A program made the translations under genes and the position numbers. This document shows positions 1 to 10,732 of a DNA stretch of 64,000 nucleotides, piece after piece. The notes beneath the pieces were generated by a model, which saw only the letters and a program-made list of their open reading frames with translations, did no database searches and was not told the DNA's origin. This DNA is from Ophioderma brevispina (taxonomy: Eukaryota > Echinodermata > Ophiuroidea > Amphilepidida > Ophiodermatidae), in the NCBI GenBank assembly GCA_023653785.1, contig JAMKCH010022346.1, positions 17,861-81,860 of the forward strand, written 5' to 3'. Positions within the stretch are counted from its first letter, which is position 1, and every line of letters begins with the position of its first letter.

Positions 1-760
1 GAAAAACAAATCATGCTTAACAAGTCGCGTCACTTTCTTGTAATTGTTGATAATATTAAGATTCGCATCTTCTTCAGAATCCCCCCTAAAATGTTTGTAT
101 ATATATTTGGCGCATAATTATTGATCCCACAAGATTTTGTGGTTTACAGTTGTCACATACTTTCTTTACCTTTGGATGTTTTGTATATCATATTTTTTCT
201 TTATTTTCTATATTGTGTGTATTTTTACTCTTTGAATGTTGGTTGCACCATTGGGTGAGTGCCACTGTTGTAAGATTGAATTTCCAATAATAAAAATAGA
301 CTATGGGGCATGTCCTTCTACGCTGTTGTTTTGTTGTTCCCATCGGAGGGCTAGGGGGAAATTAAGTGTAAATTCATTAAAGTGGAAAATCATTAAAATC
401 ATATAACCGCCTGATTCCCGCGCATAAAACGGGCACATTTTCTTGTAAACGAATAAAATATCACCTCAATTTCCTTTTCCCAATATCAGTGACCAATGGA
501 TATGTATAGACTTCAGCAAACCATTACAATGGGCCCGGTTTGCAGAGCCATTGTTATAGCCAGGTGTTATCATCTCCACGATTTCGGGTTGAGTAACAAA
601 ATGCCCGTCCTCTTTCACAATAACTAAGCAGTTTACATTATCCTTTGACACTAAGTTTTTCTTTGAAACGTATGCACTTATACGCAATGTTTGTTAGTTG
701 TGAGTGAGGGCCGGGGACTCAGGCTAGGACCAACATCGAGCAAAAGTAATGTTCGTTATA
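1..760. other. No gene; fragments of two dispersed repeats
   Basis: No coding exon is supported. Bases ~10-85 (CTTAACAAGTCGCGTCACTT onward) match 18,765-18,835 imperfectly, so this is a dispersed repeat. Bases ~425-640 carry the arm of the long foldback family also found at 23.7-25.1 kb and 38.4-39.6 kb, recognised by AATATCAGTGACCA and CAGAGCCATTGTTAT. The short open frame at 466-687 lies inside this repeat and is not believed. Confidence 0.6.
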
Positions 761-809
761 CAGTTGGTAATTTTCTCAATGCCCCATCTATACTACTAAA
801 AAATGGGAT

Positions 810-940
810 ATGTCTGATGCGTTTCGTTATGCTTTGACATACGGGGGAGTAATTGAGGTAAAGTACCTTACTCAAGGGCGAAACACATTGGCCTCAGCGG
901 GGCTCGAACCCACAACCTTTGTGATATGTCTGCCCGGCTA
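810..940 (-). mobile_element. tRNA-derived SINE fragment
   Basis: On the minus strand GGTTCGAGCCC (B box, complement of 901-911) is followed by a body reading CTTGAGTAAGGTACTTTACC, a motif typical of tRNA-derived SINEs of aquatic animals. A 29-bp stretch starting TGCGTTTCGTTATGCTTTGA occurs twice as a direct repeat (818-846 and 938-966) around this body. That could be a target-site duplication of the SINE or a local duplication. No intact cloverleaf can be drawn. Confidence 0.55.
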
Positions 941-1040
941 TGCGTTTCGTTATGCTTTGACATACGGGGCTGATATTTGGCATGACGGTAGAGGAGGACA
1001 GTTTGACCTTCGTTTGAGGGGTTTGTAAGTGAAAACAAAA

Positions 1041-1157
1041 GGTCAAAGATCAATTTGCGTAGAAATGCTTTATAACCTCTAAATTGGTCAAAAGGACTGC
1101 TGACCTCGGTACAGGACAAATCTGAGGTCAAAGTTCACACTCATAGGTCAAAGGTCA
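1041..1157 (+). promoter_or_regulatory. Cluster of AGGTCA half-sites, including DR1 pairs
   Basis: AGGTCAAAGTTCA (1125-1137) and AGGTCAAAGGTCA (1145-1157) have the layout of DR1 nuclear-receptor sites (two AGGTCA half-sites, one-base spacer), with GGTCAAAGATCA at 1041. DR1 sites bind RXR/HNF4-type receptors in animals. No promoter or exon is visible nearby, and a similar cluster at 49.7 kb suggests the motif is carried by a repeat. A regulatory role is unproven. Confidence 0.3.
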
Positions 1158-1158
1158 C

Positions 1159-1600
1159 ATTTATTTTGATTAGATAACTGTCTTCCACCGCAGGCCTATA
1201 AATGTACTAATCTATTTTTATATATAACTCACTAGCGCCGCAGGCCGATAGCCCCTTAAAGAGAGCAGGGCTTGAAGAAGGAGGGAAATTATGGGGTAAA
1301 AGTGTTAACTAGCTTGCGCCGTAATACCTCTAAGTCACGCCGCAGGGCTATAAATTTACTTATCTAGAGTAAGTAAATTCTTTTACTTACTCTTTCTTTT
1401 CTACTCTCCTATAAACCGAAGTATTATTAAGTTATAGTAAGTTAAATCGCCTCTGGGGTATGGGGGAGGGGCGGAGAGGGTAAGGCGCCACTTTATTTTG
1501 ATTAGATAACTGTCTTGCGCCGCAGGCCTATAAATTTACTAATCTAATATTTTTTTATATAACTCGCTAGCGCCGCAGGCCGATAGCCCCTTAAGGGGGA
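1159..1600. repeat. Direct repeat of ~105 bp, two copies
   Basis: Bases ~1160-1263 and ~1490-1594 are near-identical direct repeats about 330 bp apart. Both run from TTTTGATTAGATAACTGTCTT through CGCCGCAGGCC to GATAGCCCCTTAA. A partial third copy with CGCCGCAGGGCTATAAATTT lies at ~1338-1365. No coding content. Confidence 0.75.
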
Positions 1601-1833
1601 ATATGGGGTTGGAGGGGCTAAAAATGAATATTTATAATCTAAAATAAGGAAAAAAATACCTTTCTTTTGCTTTTTGTTTGGCAACAATCGGAGCTTCCGT
1701 TCACAAGTTATGGTCGAAAATGTTGCCTCGTGACTTGAAATTCCTCATGATATTTCTTATGTATTTTATTGTTATAAAAAAAACGGAAATTTTCCAAATT
1801 TTAAGCTTTAAAAATTTATATCTCAAAAAGTAA

Positions 1834-2186
1834 TTAAAGGAGGATGGCCCGATTTAAGTATATGAAATTTTCATCTTGATAGATTGGCCTTCATCCCAAC
1901 ACTCCAACTGCAAAGTTTCGCGCCGATATTTCAAGCCGTTTTGATGTAAGAGCTAAAAACGTGATTTCGTAAGCCCATAGAGTACTGTGTAAAATTAATA
2001 TTGGTCGACCAAAAAGAGGCACATTTTCACTCATAACTTCCAAACCAAACATCCTTTATCCCTAAGATTTTACAAGGTAAATGAGAAAAATAGTAGCTTT
2101 CTTCTGATACCAAAATTTTGGCCACTTCCGGTAAAATCTGAACTTCTGGGGACGAGGCTATTAGCGATCGGGCCATGGTACTTTAA
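1834..2186 (-). mobile_element. TTAA-flanked MITE, family M1 (copy 1)
   Basis: A 353-bp non-coding element. It starts TTAAAGGAGGATGGCCCGAT and ends with the near complement (ATCGGGCCATGGTACTTTAA), so it has inverted ends and TTAA at both borders. Related copies lie at 26,235-26,576 (opposite orientation) and 37,379-37,725. All share the palindromic core TGGTCGACCA. TTAA borders point to a piggyBac-type element, but no transposase is present to prove the class. Confidence 0.75.
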
Positions 2187-2341
2187 GCTTTTGACCTCTA
2201 ATTTCCACAATTATCAATGAAAATTCAAGTGCTTACTTTGTAAGTGATAATTTTAAAATAGCATTTCTAAAATATAATAAAATATGAAAAACAGCGTTTC
2301 TAGACAAAATTGACGATAACAATAAAAACTGCAGAAATCAC

Positions 2342-2894
2342 TTAAAGCAATATTAGCACATTTTTGAAGAGCGCCCCCAATTTTTCAAAAATTTGGAGAT
2401 TTTTGCACGGTTGAATTGGTAACTGGCTAGTAAACTATACCTGTGAATGGTTAAGCTCGAAAATGTCTATGTGTCACAAACGAAGGAATTTTGTACTAGA
2501 ATAATCATTATCGGGGATCCCCGATAATAATTCAACGGCTGCTGGAAACGGCCTTACAATGTGAAATAGCCGGGAAATAGCGCCATGTACGTGTCTACGC
2601 TCCTCTATTAGTTGTTTTAATAGTTCAGGCAAGTCAAGTTAGAGGTTATTTTCTCGAGGTGGCACTATTTCATCATGGACGGACATAAACGTAGCATTTC
2701 CATCTCTGCCGTTAAGTCCAATCTGGGATCCCAATTCTAATTACAAAATCGCTTATTTTGTGATAAAATACGCATTTTTTAGTATTCTCGTTCGCAGGTA
2801 TAGTTTCCTAGACAATTGCCAACGTAACTGTCCAAAAATATCAAATTTTGAAAATTGGCGGCGCTCTTCAAAAAATGTGCTAATATTGCTTTAA
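2342..2894 (+). mobile_element. TTAA-flanked MITE, family A (complete copy)
   Basis: A 553-bp element with inverted ends TTAAAGCAATATTAGCACAT (left) and its complement at the right end, continuing through GAAGAGCGCC. TTAA stands at both borders. It contains the perfect palindrome ATTATCGGGGATCCCCGATAAT. Further copies: a right end at 10.4-10.55 kb, a left end at 19.1-19.3 kb, and a full copy at 40,572-41,873 that is split by another transposon. ORFs within it are not coding. Confidence 0.8.
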
Positions 2895-3857
2895 TAGAGG
2901 CCAAGACTTGGCACTCGACTGTTGTATCAACAGGTCTGTCTTTGTATGAAATCAGGGCACGTATTGTAGACATGACTTCCGGTTCAACACAAAATGACAA
3001 AGTGTGGTGTCAAATTGTGACCGGGCGGCGGTTAGAATTTTGAATAGAAAACGCTACGTTTAGAATAATTTAACGTACGGTTCAGTCAGAATATCATTTC
3101 AAAGAAAGTTCCTGTGCACATTTCAAGCATTTTATTCCATATTTTCTGATTTCGGTCGAAAATACGCATGCAGTCTGAGCTAGTCTGAGTCTTAGTGCAC
3201 GGTACCAATACTAGAATATGCGCTGTTCTCGAGAGGTAGAGTAGCTGAATTCGACCACCATCGATAGGTGTGTGTTTTGTACATGGAATGACGACTCGCC
3301 AAAAGGGTGGGTTTGCAACTTCTGGTATAAAGGGGGTTTTCATAAAAAGGATGGGATGAAAATAAAAAGGGTGTGTTTCAAACAACACTGCCAACTATGT
3401 ACTTGCTCTGTGTATGTTTATCGTGTTGGAAGTGGAATGCAAAAAATATCCAAATGTGGTATTGAAAGTTAATCTGAATCGGCTTCCGATTGGGCCGATC
3501 AGTTCATCAAATGATTGGCGATTGGTGGTTTCAGAACCAAAGGAGATCGATCCATGTGTAGGACAAATACAAAAATAAACATAACATGAGTTAATTTAAT
3601 GAGGTTGGGCAAAACAAACATCAAATTTGATATTTTTGACACATTGTTAGATATTATTTTTAACACTTAAGTGCCCCCGGGGGGGGGGGTCCATAGTACT
3701 CAACATTTGATTTTATTGCGATTTCTCGGTTACGCAATCTCGAACCGGACTCGAACCCGTAAACTCCGTATTACGCAGTTGAAATTTGAAAGAGCCTTAT
3801 TTTTCATTTTCGTTGCATCCCCCTGCGGACACAGGTTTTTTGGTACCATTTTGAAGC
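2895..3857. other. No gene; G-run element end and tRNA-like stretch
   Basis: Most of this stretch is unique non-coding DNA. Bases 3668-3697 (TTAAGTGCCCCCGGGG onward) resemble the ends of the G-rich element at 56.9-57.6 kb. Bases 3,728-3,760 read on the minus strand include GGTTCGAGTCC, a tRNA B box, marking a tRNA-derived fragment without a full cloverleaf. Confidence 0.5.
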
Positions 3858-5330
3858 TGTAACCATGTAGATTTAGAATCTGCTTGTTTCCAAGCATACA
3901 AAATGTGGTGGAAACAACACTTTTTTACCATTTCATAGATTTTTTCAAGAAAATACCCCAAAATCAAGTTTTTAACATAAAATCGTCAATTTACAACACA
4001 GAAATATGGACAGCAAATATGTTCATAGTCTCTAATTTTCTTAATTTTGACCTAAAATATCAATTTTTGGTCCAAAAAAGACCATTTTTTTGACAGTTTT
4101 AGGGCAGATTTTACATGATTACTGTATTTATAATTTCGCACATTCAAATGCTGACAGATTTTATGACGTCATATTGAAGCTCTGACGCAGTAAACTTTGG
4201 AATCCGCTTGTGACTGGGCACAAAAAATGTCCAAAAGTAGTGTAAAAAAACTTTATTTACCATTTCATAGATTTTTTCAAGAAAATACCCCAAAATCATT
4301 ATTTGAGCATAAAACAAGTATTTCTCAACATGGATACTTAATTTTGGTGTGAAATGAAAGCAAATTACATGGATAAACCAAATGTGTGCTAAATATGTGC
4401 CGATATTTTAACATTATGGTGTTTTGGCCAAAAATGTCAAAATTTTGCCCCAAAAAACATATTTTTAATGTCGCACATTCAAATGTTAACATAGTTTTTT
4501 GATGTCATATTAATGCTCTGACACAGTAAATTTGGAATCCGCTTGTGACTGGGCACAAAAACTTGTACAAAAGTAGTGTAAAAGCTCTTTTTACTATTTC
4601 ATAGATTTTTTCAAGAAAATATCCCAAAATCAATTTAATAACATAAACACACGACTTCGGTGTCAAATGAAAGCAGACTGCATTGCTAAACCAAATATAA
4701 GCTAAGCATATGCCGATTCTCTTTAGCTTTTTGATGTTTTGGCCAAAATTTTGTCCAAAATGTAAATTTTTACATTTTAGGGGAAATTTTGTATTATAAT
4801 TGTATTTCGAATTTGGGGCATTCAAATGACAACACAGATGTTAAGATATCATATTAAAGCTCTTGTCATAACAAGCAATTTGGAAACCATTTGTTACTAG
4901 GCACATAAGGAGTATAAAGCAACTGTTTTTGCCATTTATCGATTTTGAACACAAGCATCTCACAACATAGAAAACTGGATTTGGTGTCTAACCCAAACCA
5001 AATTACTTTGCTAAACCAAACTTGTGCTAATTTTGGTGTTTGGATCAAATGGCACAATTTTGCCAAAAGGCAATTTTTTGTATAATTCTTTGGGGAAAGT
5101 TTTCATCATTATTGTATTTATATGATTTCTTTTGCAAATGCTGACACATATTTATCACATTATATCAAAGGTCTGACACAGAAAATTACGAAAGTAGGGT
5201 AAAAGAACATTTGTGGTAAATTCATTCAAAGAAAAACATCACAAACTATCAAGTTTTGGATAAAAAACTTGTAAGCATTTCACAGAACAGAATGTAGCTT
5301 AGGATCAAACTAAAGCAAACAACATGTACA
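3858..5330. repeat. Degenerate tandem array, ~330-bp units, four to five copies
   Basis: Units begin near 3858, 4185, 4515, 4858 and 5168. Each carries a version of GGAATCCGCTTGTGACTGGG, then ACCATTTCATAGATTTTTTC, CAAGAAAATACCCCAAAATC, and TTTTGGCCAAAAxTGTC. Divergence rises toward the 3' end, as expected for an old satellite-like array. Open frames in it are short and alternate strands with the units, so none is annotated. Confidence 0.8.
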
Positions 5331-5357
5331 TTGCTAAGGCAAATAAGTGCCAATGAT

Positions 5358-5530
5358 GTAGGGTGGTATGGTCTTGTGGTTGGAGACATTGCCTTTGGAA
5401 CTAAAGGTCCATGGTTCAAAATCTATATAGGAGCTATTAAATAAACTCAGAATTACTATTCTCCAACTTTTCATAGTTGATTTGATATGGGCCTGGCTAA
5501 ATGCACCGTGAAGATCTCGGTTCCCAGTGC
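5358..5530 (+). mobile_element. tRNA-derived SINE-like fragment
   Basis: Bases 5358-5425 look like a tRNA head: an A-box-like TGGTCTTGTGGTTGGAG and a B-box-like GGTTCAAAATC, followed by a body containing ATGCACCGTGAAGATCTCGG. The arms do not pair into a proper cloverleaf, so it is a SINE remnant rather than a working tRNA. Confidence 0.4.
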
Positions 5531-6811
5531 GTGCATTTGGTTATTTATGTGGATGTTACCAGTGTGTGCATTTCTATGGATGTAGCATCATGGCATTGAT
5601 TAACCTGCTGCTGTTGTAGGAGCTTATAGAGTTGCTTTGTCTCAGTTTGAACATGGGGCCATTCCATGTCAATGTTCGAGATGTGCACTGCAGCACGTCA
5701 TGGATTTTTTTCGCTTTAAGTGTGGTGGTAGACATTGATGAGATATAAACATCCTTTTGGGCGTCATAGTCCATTTCAGTTTCCCACTATTGGAAACTTG
5801 GAATTGGTAATTGGAAATTTAGAGAGAGTCACCATCAAAAGTGCTGCCCAGTGTGAAAGACAATGTTTTGAAGGTCACAGATAAGTAATGGAGACCCCAC
5901 AACTTTGAAAAACCAATGTTGACATTTGACACCACCCCTCTTCTTCAGATATGTTGATGATATATCATTAAACAACTTTTCTTGGAAGAACTAGCTTGGT
6001 GTCATTTTTTCACAACAAAATACTAAAGATTACCAGAATGCTTTGAGATTACCACACAAAGGTATATGTGACCCAGAGGTAATTGTATAGGGATATCATC
6101 AAAAGTGTCTCGTGCAAAGACACCAAGAGAGCAAGCTAGTTCTTTCAAGAATAGTTCTTTAATGGAGGAAAGTAGAGGGGTGATGTCGAATGTCAACATT
6201 GATTTTCAGGGGGTCAATATATGTCAAAATGCAATGCAAAATTTGGATTTTTCAATGGGCTATAACTCACTTATTAATTTTGTGCTTATTATTGTACTGG
6301 TAGAAAGTCTTACTGTGTGATCCCCCCAAACTTTGTCCCAGATGAAAAATATTGCATTTTTAAACCCAAACAACTTTTAAAGTAACTTAACTATTGTGTT
6401 TTTGATGCCAGATTTGAATTTTACACCAAAAATATCCAAGACAGTGATTTTCAAAGTTGTGTGCGCGCGCGCGCTCGCGCGCGTGTGTGTGTGTGTGTGG
6501 GTGGGGGTCCATTACATGTTTATGGCCCTCTCAAAATTAACTTTTGCATCACACACCAATTTTGGTGTTGACCCCCCTCCTAAATTTCTGAATGGACCTG
6601 CGGGAGAACGAAAAGCGGTGAAATGCAGGATTTTCATTTTTCGTTTCTCATTAATATCACCATATAAAAAAGAAAAAAATTCCATGACATGTTGCCGTGG
6701 ACATCTTGAGTGTTGACATGGAATAGCCCCATGGACATAGGAGAGAAGGACCTACAACAGACCAGTTTCAAAATAACACCCCAATTGTAGGCCCCTACGC
6801 TCTAAATTACA
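5531..6811. other. No gene; contains a GC/GT simple repeat
   Basis: No exon or conserved protein is visible in any frame. A purine-pyrimidine alternating tract (GCGCGCGC then GTGTGTGT) at ~6465-6500 could adopt Z-DNA. The 106-aa frame over it is an artefact of the simple repeat. Confidence 0.5.
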
Positions 6812-6977
6812 AGGATTTAAAATAAATCCCAACAGATGTGATTAGGGACCAATCCATTTTAGATTTAAAATTAAAATAGATTTTTAGATTTAAAATTAAA
6901 TCTTATAGATTTAATTTTAAATCTAAAATGGATTGGTCTCTAATCACAATCTTTTGGGATTTATTTTAAAACCTTGA
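6812..6977. mobile_element. ~165-bp near-perfect hairpin (foldback MITE)
   Basis: The left arm reads AAGGATTTAAAATAAATCCC, then GACCAATCCATTTTAGATTT. The right arm carries the reverse complement, ending GGGATTTATTTTAAAACCTT. The arms pair along almost their whole length, leaving a short AT-rich loop near 6890. There is no coding capacity. Confidence 0.75.
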
Positions 6978-7631
6978 AGTGTACATGCATGCGTGCATGC
7001 AAAATATGACAAAATCAATACAAGTTTCAGAGCGGCACATTGAATTACTGAAATCCACATCAAGTTCGCCTCAGCAGTTTTCATCACCACAAATCAAGTT
7101 CTCAACGCATTCAGAATCAATCTAATTGAAAACCTTCGCTTTTGCCGAGATTCCAAGATTTTTTATTGAAGAATTTGAAATCTGTCGAATCTGTCTTATA
7201 GCAGATATTTTGAGGTTTTGAGCAATACAGGAACTTCCATTGACATTCCAGAATAGTCAACCGGTAATCTAAAACTTCAGACTACGCCAAATATACCACA
7301 TAGTCGAAAATACTTGTTTTCCAATTGAAAAACTAGAAGTTTCTTGAATTATTGGTAATAGACTTGGAAGTATCGGTCGAGAAACTTGTTCTCTCCCTCC
7401 CACAAATGTATAATTGGTTTTTTTTAATTGAAAACCTGAGTGTAATATTTAGTTGAGAATATTTGATTATCGGGGATAAAATTAATGGAATATTGGTTAA
7501 GGTTTTCGAATTCATAAGGGTGTCAGAAAGAAGGGTGTCACCTTATAGAAACACCCAGAAAATATCCAGATTATTTGGAATGGACTTTACCATTCCCGGC
7601 AAGATGACCGCTAATCCAAAAGGTGGAAGAC
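6978..7631. other. No gene seen
   Basis: AT-rich unique sequence. A stretch at ~7500-7540 (GGTTTTCGAATTCATAAG, then GTGTCAGAAA) recurs near 26.7 kb and 29.2 kb, so it belongs to a dispersed repeat. Confidence 0.45.
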
Positions 7632-9297
7632 CTCTATTGGTCGAACTTCACGCTCTATTGGTCGAACTTCACGCTCTATTGGTCGAACTTCACGCTCTAT
7701 AGGTCAAACTTTACGTCACGTCGATGTACAAATCTGACGACGATCTATACTTCACGCTCTATAGGTCAAACTTCACGCTCTTAAGTCAAACTTCACGTCA
7801 CGTCGATGTACAAATCTGACGACGATCTATACTTCACGCACGTCGATGTACAAAAAAAGTGCTTAGGTTTCATGAACTCTACTCACCATTATGTGATAGA
7901 TTATGTATCAAGGTTAGTGACAAAATTACAAAATTTGTGAAGGGTAGGGGTTCTGGGGTTTTAAATGCTGTTTTTTTTTTCATGATTTGCATACGTTTTA
8001 AATTTGAAGGGAACCCTCTATTTGTAGATTAGTGACAATCGCTAGCGTAGGTCTGATCACACTGGCTATGTGAACATTGGGGGAAATGCAACAATGATAT
8101 AACATAAGCATGACGCACATATTTTTATGTGCGTGTACTCGCAGAACAAGGGGGGCAGTTAACTTTTTTTAGGTAGGGATGTACAGCCCCGATTTACGAA
8201 TTTGGGGGCTTGGGAACTGAATTTGTCTCTGAAAGTAGGGTCTTAAGGTGCATTTCATGATCCTAGCCAGGGGTGCACTAGCTTTTAAAACTGGGGGTCA
8301 AAATCTTGCATTTCCTGAATAAAGAGGTACAGAGCTCAAATTTTCAGGATTTTTGTTTCTCATGAGTATCTTTTAGTTCACCAAAAAAAGAAATCCATGA
8401 GGTGATGGTGTACGCGATTTGTTGAATTGGCATGGAATGACCCTGCTACAATTTTAAAATTGATACATCAGGGTAATTATGAATGGAGTCGCATGGTCAT
8501 GATATTATGTGACCTCAATTACATAGTAGCCAACTAGTTCCGCAATATTGGATAGTAAATATATTTTGTGAAATGAAGCTTTGCAATTTATAAATGAAGG
8601 GTGTTTTGCATCCATGGGTATAGTCCTTGTGTGAACTTCAGCTTGAAGAGCAGTAGCGGTAATAATTTTCATTCATCTTTGTTCTTGTGTGGACACTTGT
8701 AAGTTTGCTACTAAAATAAAAACAGACTGCAAAGCAAATGGAGGAAGTTACAGTATAAACTAGCGCTGTTGGAATCAGGACTTGTGATGAAATGGCCACT
8801 GATGAAGTAATGTAATTTTTTTTAAAAATTGGTATGAGATGAGAGTATGGGTCATTATTTCAAATATGATTAACAAAATCAGTATAAATCATGTAAATTA
8901 ATGACATCAATTTAAAGAGACACTCTTTCAAAAACTACATTTTTCATGGTTGCAATGCTTTTACATGTTTGTACTCTCATCTGAAATTTAAACACGAACC
9001 GTATTTCAAAATGCCTTCGGAACCAAATTATGAAGCGCCGTCTCCCACAATTGGAAAAAGGAAAAAAAAAAAAAAAAAAGATTGGCGTCATATTAAACTA
9101 CATTGGCGTCCGATAAAATAGATCGGCGTCCGATTTTGCACATTGATGTCACAAAACCATCGACGTGCGTGAAATTTAGATCGTCGTCAGATTTGTACAT
9201 CGACGTGACGTGAAGTTTGACCTATAGAGCGTGAAGTTCGACCAATAGAGCGTGAAGTTCGACCAATAGAGCGTGAAGTTTGACCTATAGAGCGTGC
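7632..9297. mobile_element. Foldback (FB-like) element with arms of short tandem repeats
   Basis: The left arm (7632-7855) is a tandem array: three 21-bp units of CTATTGGTCGAACTTCACGCT, then variants with GGTCAAACTT and a larger repeat containing CACGTCGATGTACAAATCTG. The right arm (~9110-9297) is the reverse complement, ending in AGCGTGAAGTTCGACCAATA units. The ~1.25-kb loop has no recognisable gene. Terminal inverted repeats made of short tandem repeats are the hallmark of foldback transposons such as Drosophila FB. No target-site duplication was identified. Confidence 0.65.
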
Positions 9298-9314
9298 AAA
9301 CTGGTATTTATGTC

Positions 9315-9531
9315 CAGTGGCGTAACAGGCGGGGGGGGGGGGGGGCAGGGGGGGCAGGTTGCCCCCCTGACGACTTTGGCCGGGAAAAAAATTGCAAAAA
9401 ATCATGCTAAATCAGCCGTTTTTTAGCCCTCTGACCGGGAAAAATTGGCCTTTTGACCCCCCCTAAGAGGGAAAATTTCCCAAGACCGGGAAATTTGCCC
9501 CCTCAGAGCGGTCAGGCCCGTTACGCCACTG
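9315..9531 (+). mobile_element. hAT-type MITE with perfect 8-bp target duplication
   Basis: A 217-bp element starting CAGTGGCGTAAC and ending GTTACGCCACTG, which are 12-bp perfect inverted ends. It is flanked by an exact 8-bp duplication, TTTATGTC, at 9307-9314 and 9532-9539. CAG...CTG ends plus an 8-bp duplication are diagnostic of the hAT superfamily. The interior is G-run and non-coding. The intact duplication suggests a fairly young insertion. Confidence 0.9.
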
Positions 9532-9539
9532 TTTATGTC

Positions 9540-10379
9540 CGCTCTGGCATTGCATATATCGCTACATGGATAGTCGCTTCCTACCTCGTATGTATAATAC
9601 CAAAGACCACCTCACACGTCATTGTTAATGGTACCAGACGTTGGACAAATCATTTGCAACTTTGAGGGAATAAGGGTCAAGTTTCAATAGATTTTTAGGT
9701 AAACTTCCAACCATATGTTAGGTAATTTCGTGAATACAAACTTTTCTTTCACGTTTTCCCGACACCTCTACCTTCTCTAATATTAAAGGGATTAGCAGCG
9801 ATATTGCGAGAGAATCGAAAAATGTGGAAAAAAAAAAAAAAAAAAAAATGCATTCGTTTTAACTTATAAATCAGGGATAAGTGTGTACAATTTCATATAA
9901 CGGCTTTAATGTAGAAACAACCACCAAATAGTGAAAAAAATGGAAGTATTGAGAAAAATTTGTCATACCGTCTCCCATAAAAAGTATACAGCGATGACGC
10001 CTCAAAATCTTCAATAAACAGCGGATTGTGGTTTGTTTACCAGTAGCACAGCACTAAACAAAGATCAACCACCTCTGTGTTTGAGGTCAAACTGTATGAT
10101 CATGGTGATTCAAATCTGGGATATTCACCGAGAACGGCACAGAAAGGCTTTTTTGATCTCAAGTCGGAATTTTGATACGCACGTATAGAAATTAAAAGAA
10201 TACAGATATAAAAAGTGCTGCCGTGTCTTTAATACGCGGATTTCAAGCCAATTCACTTGACAGGTTATGATTGCATATCCATGCCAGTAACAAAATATAA
10301 AAAAAATGAATTTTGAGGATGTTTCGATGTTTCGGATTGCAACTCCGCTGCTCTCCTTTAATAAAAACGAGGGTCTAAG
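9540..10379. other. No gene; A-tract
   Basis: Nothing codes here. An A-run at ~9830-9848 may be the tail of a retroposon, but no body could be assigned to it. Confidence 0.45.
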
Positions 10380-10553
10380 CTAATTGGATTGGCAGTAGTT
10401 ACAAAATCGTTTATTTTATGATAAATACGCATTATTTAGCATTCTCGTTCGCAGGTTTAGTTTCCTAGACAATTACCAACATAACTGTGCGAAGATATCA
10501 AATTTTGAAAATTGGGCGCTCTTCAAAAAATGTGCTGTTATTGCTTGAACTGA
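10380..10553 (+). mobile_element. MITE family A, right-end fragment
   Basis: Shares with 2720-2894 the run TTACAAAATCG, AATACGCATT, TTCTCGTTCGCAGGT, TTTCCTAGACAATTACCAAC and GCGCTCTTCAAAAAATGTGC. Only the right part is present, so this copy is truncated. It ends about 180 bp from the 3' end of the IgGFc-type exon. Confidence 0.7.
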
Positions 10554-10732
10554 ACTATTTTATCATTTATAGACTTCAGATTAACAAATGACACTATGTA
10601 ATAAAAAATAACGCGTTTAATATAATGTGTTTTTTTTTAATCACGGAAAACGCAAATACTCACCCCTGTGTAGATTGAATTTAGCAGCATAACGCATAAC
10701 TTCTTAAATCTCTGTATCCATAAATTATTAAC

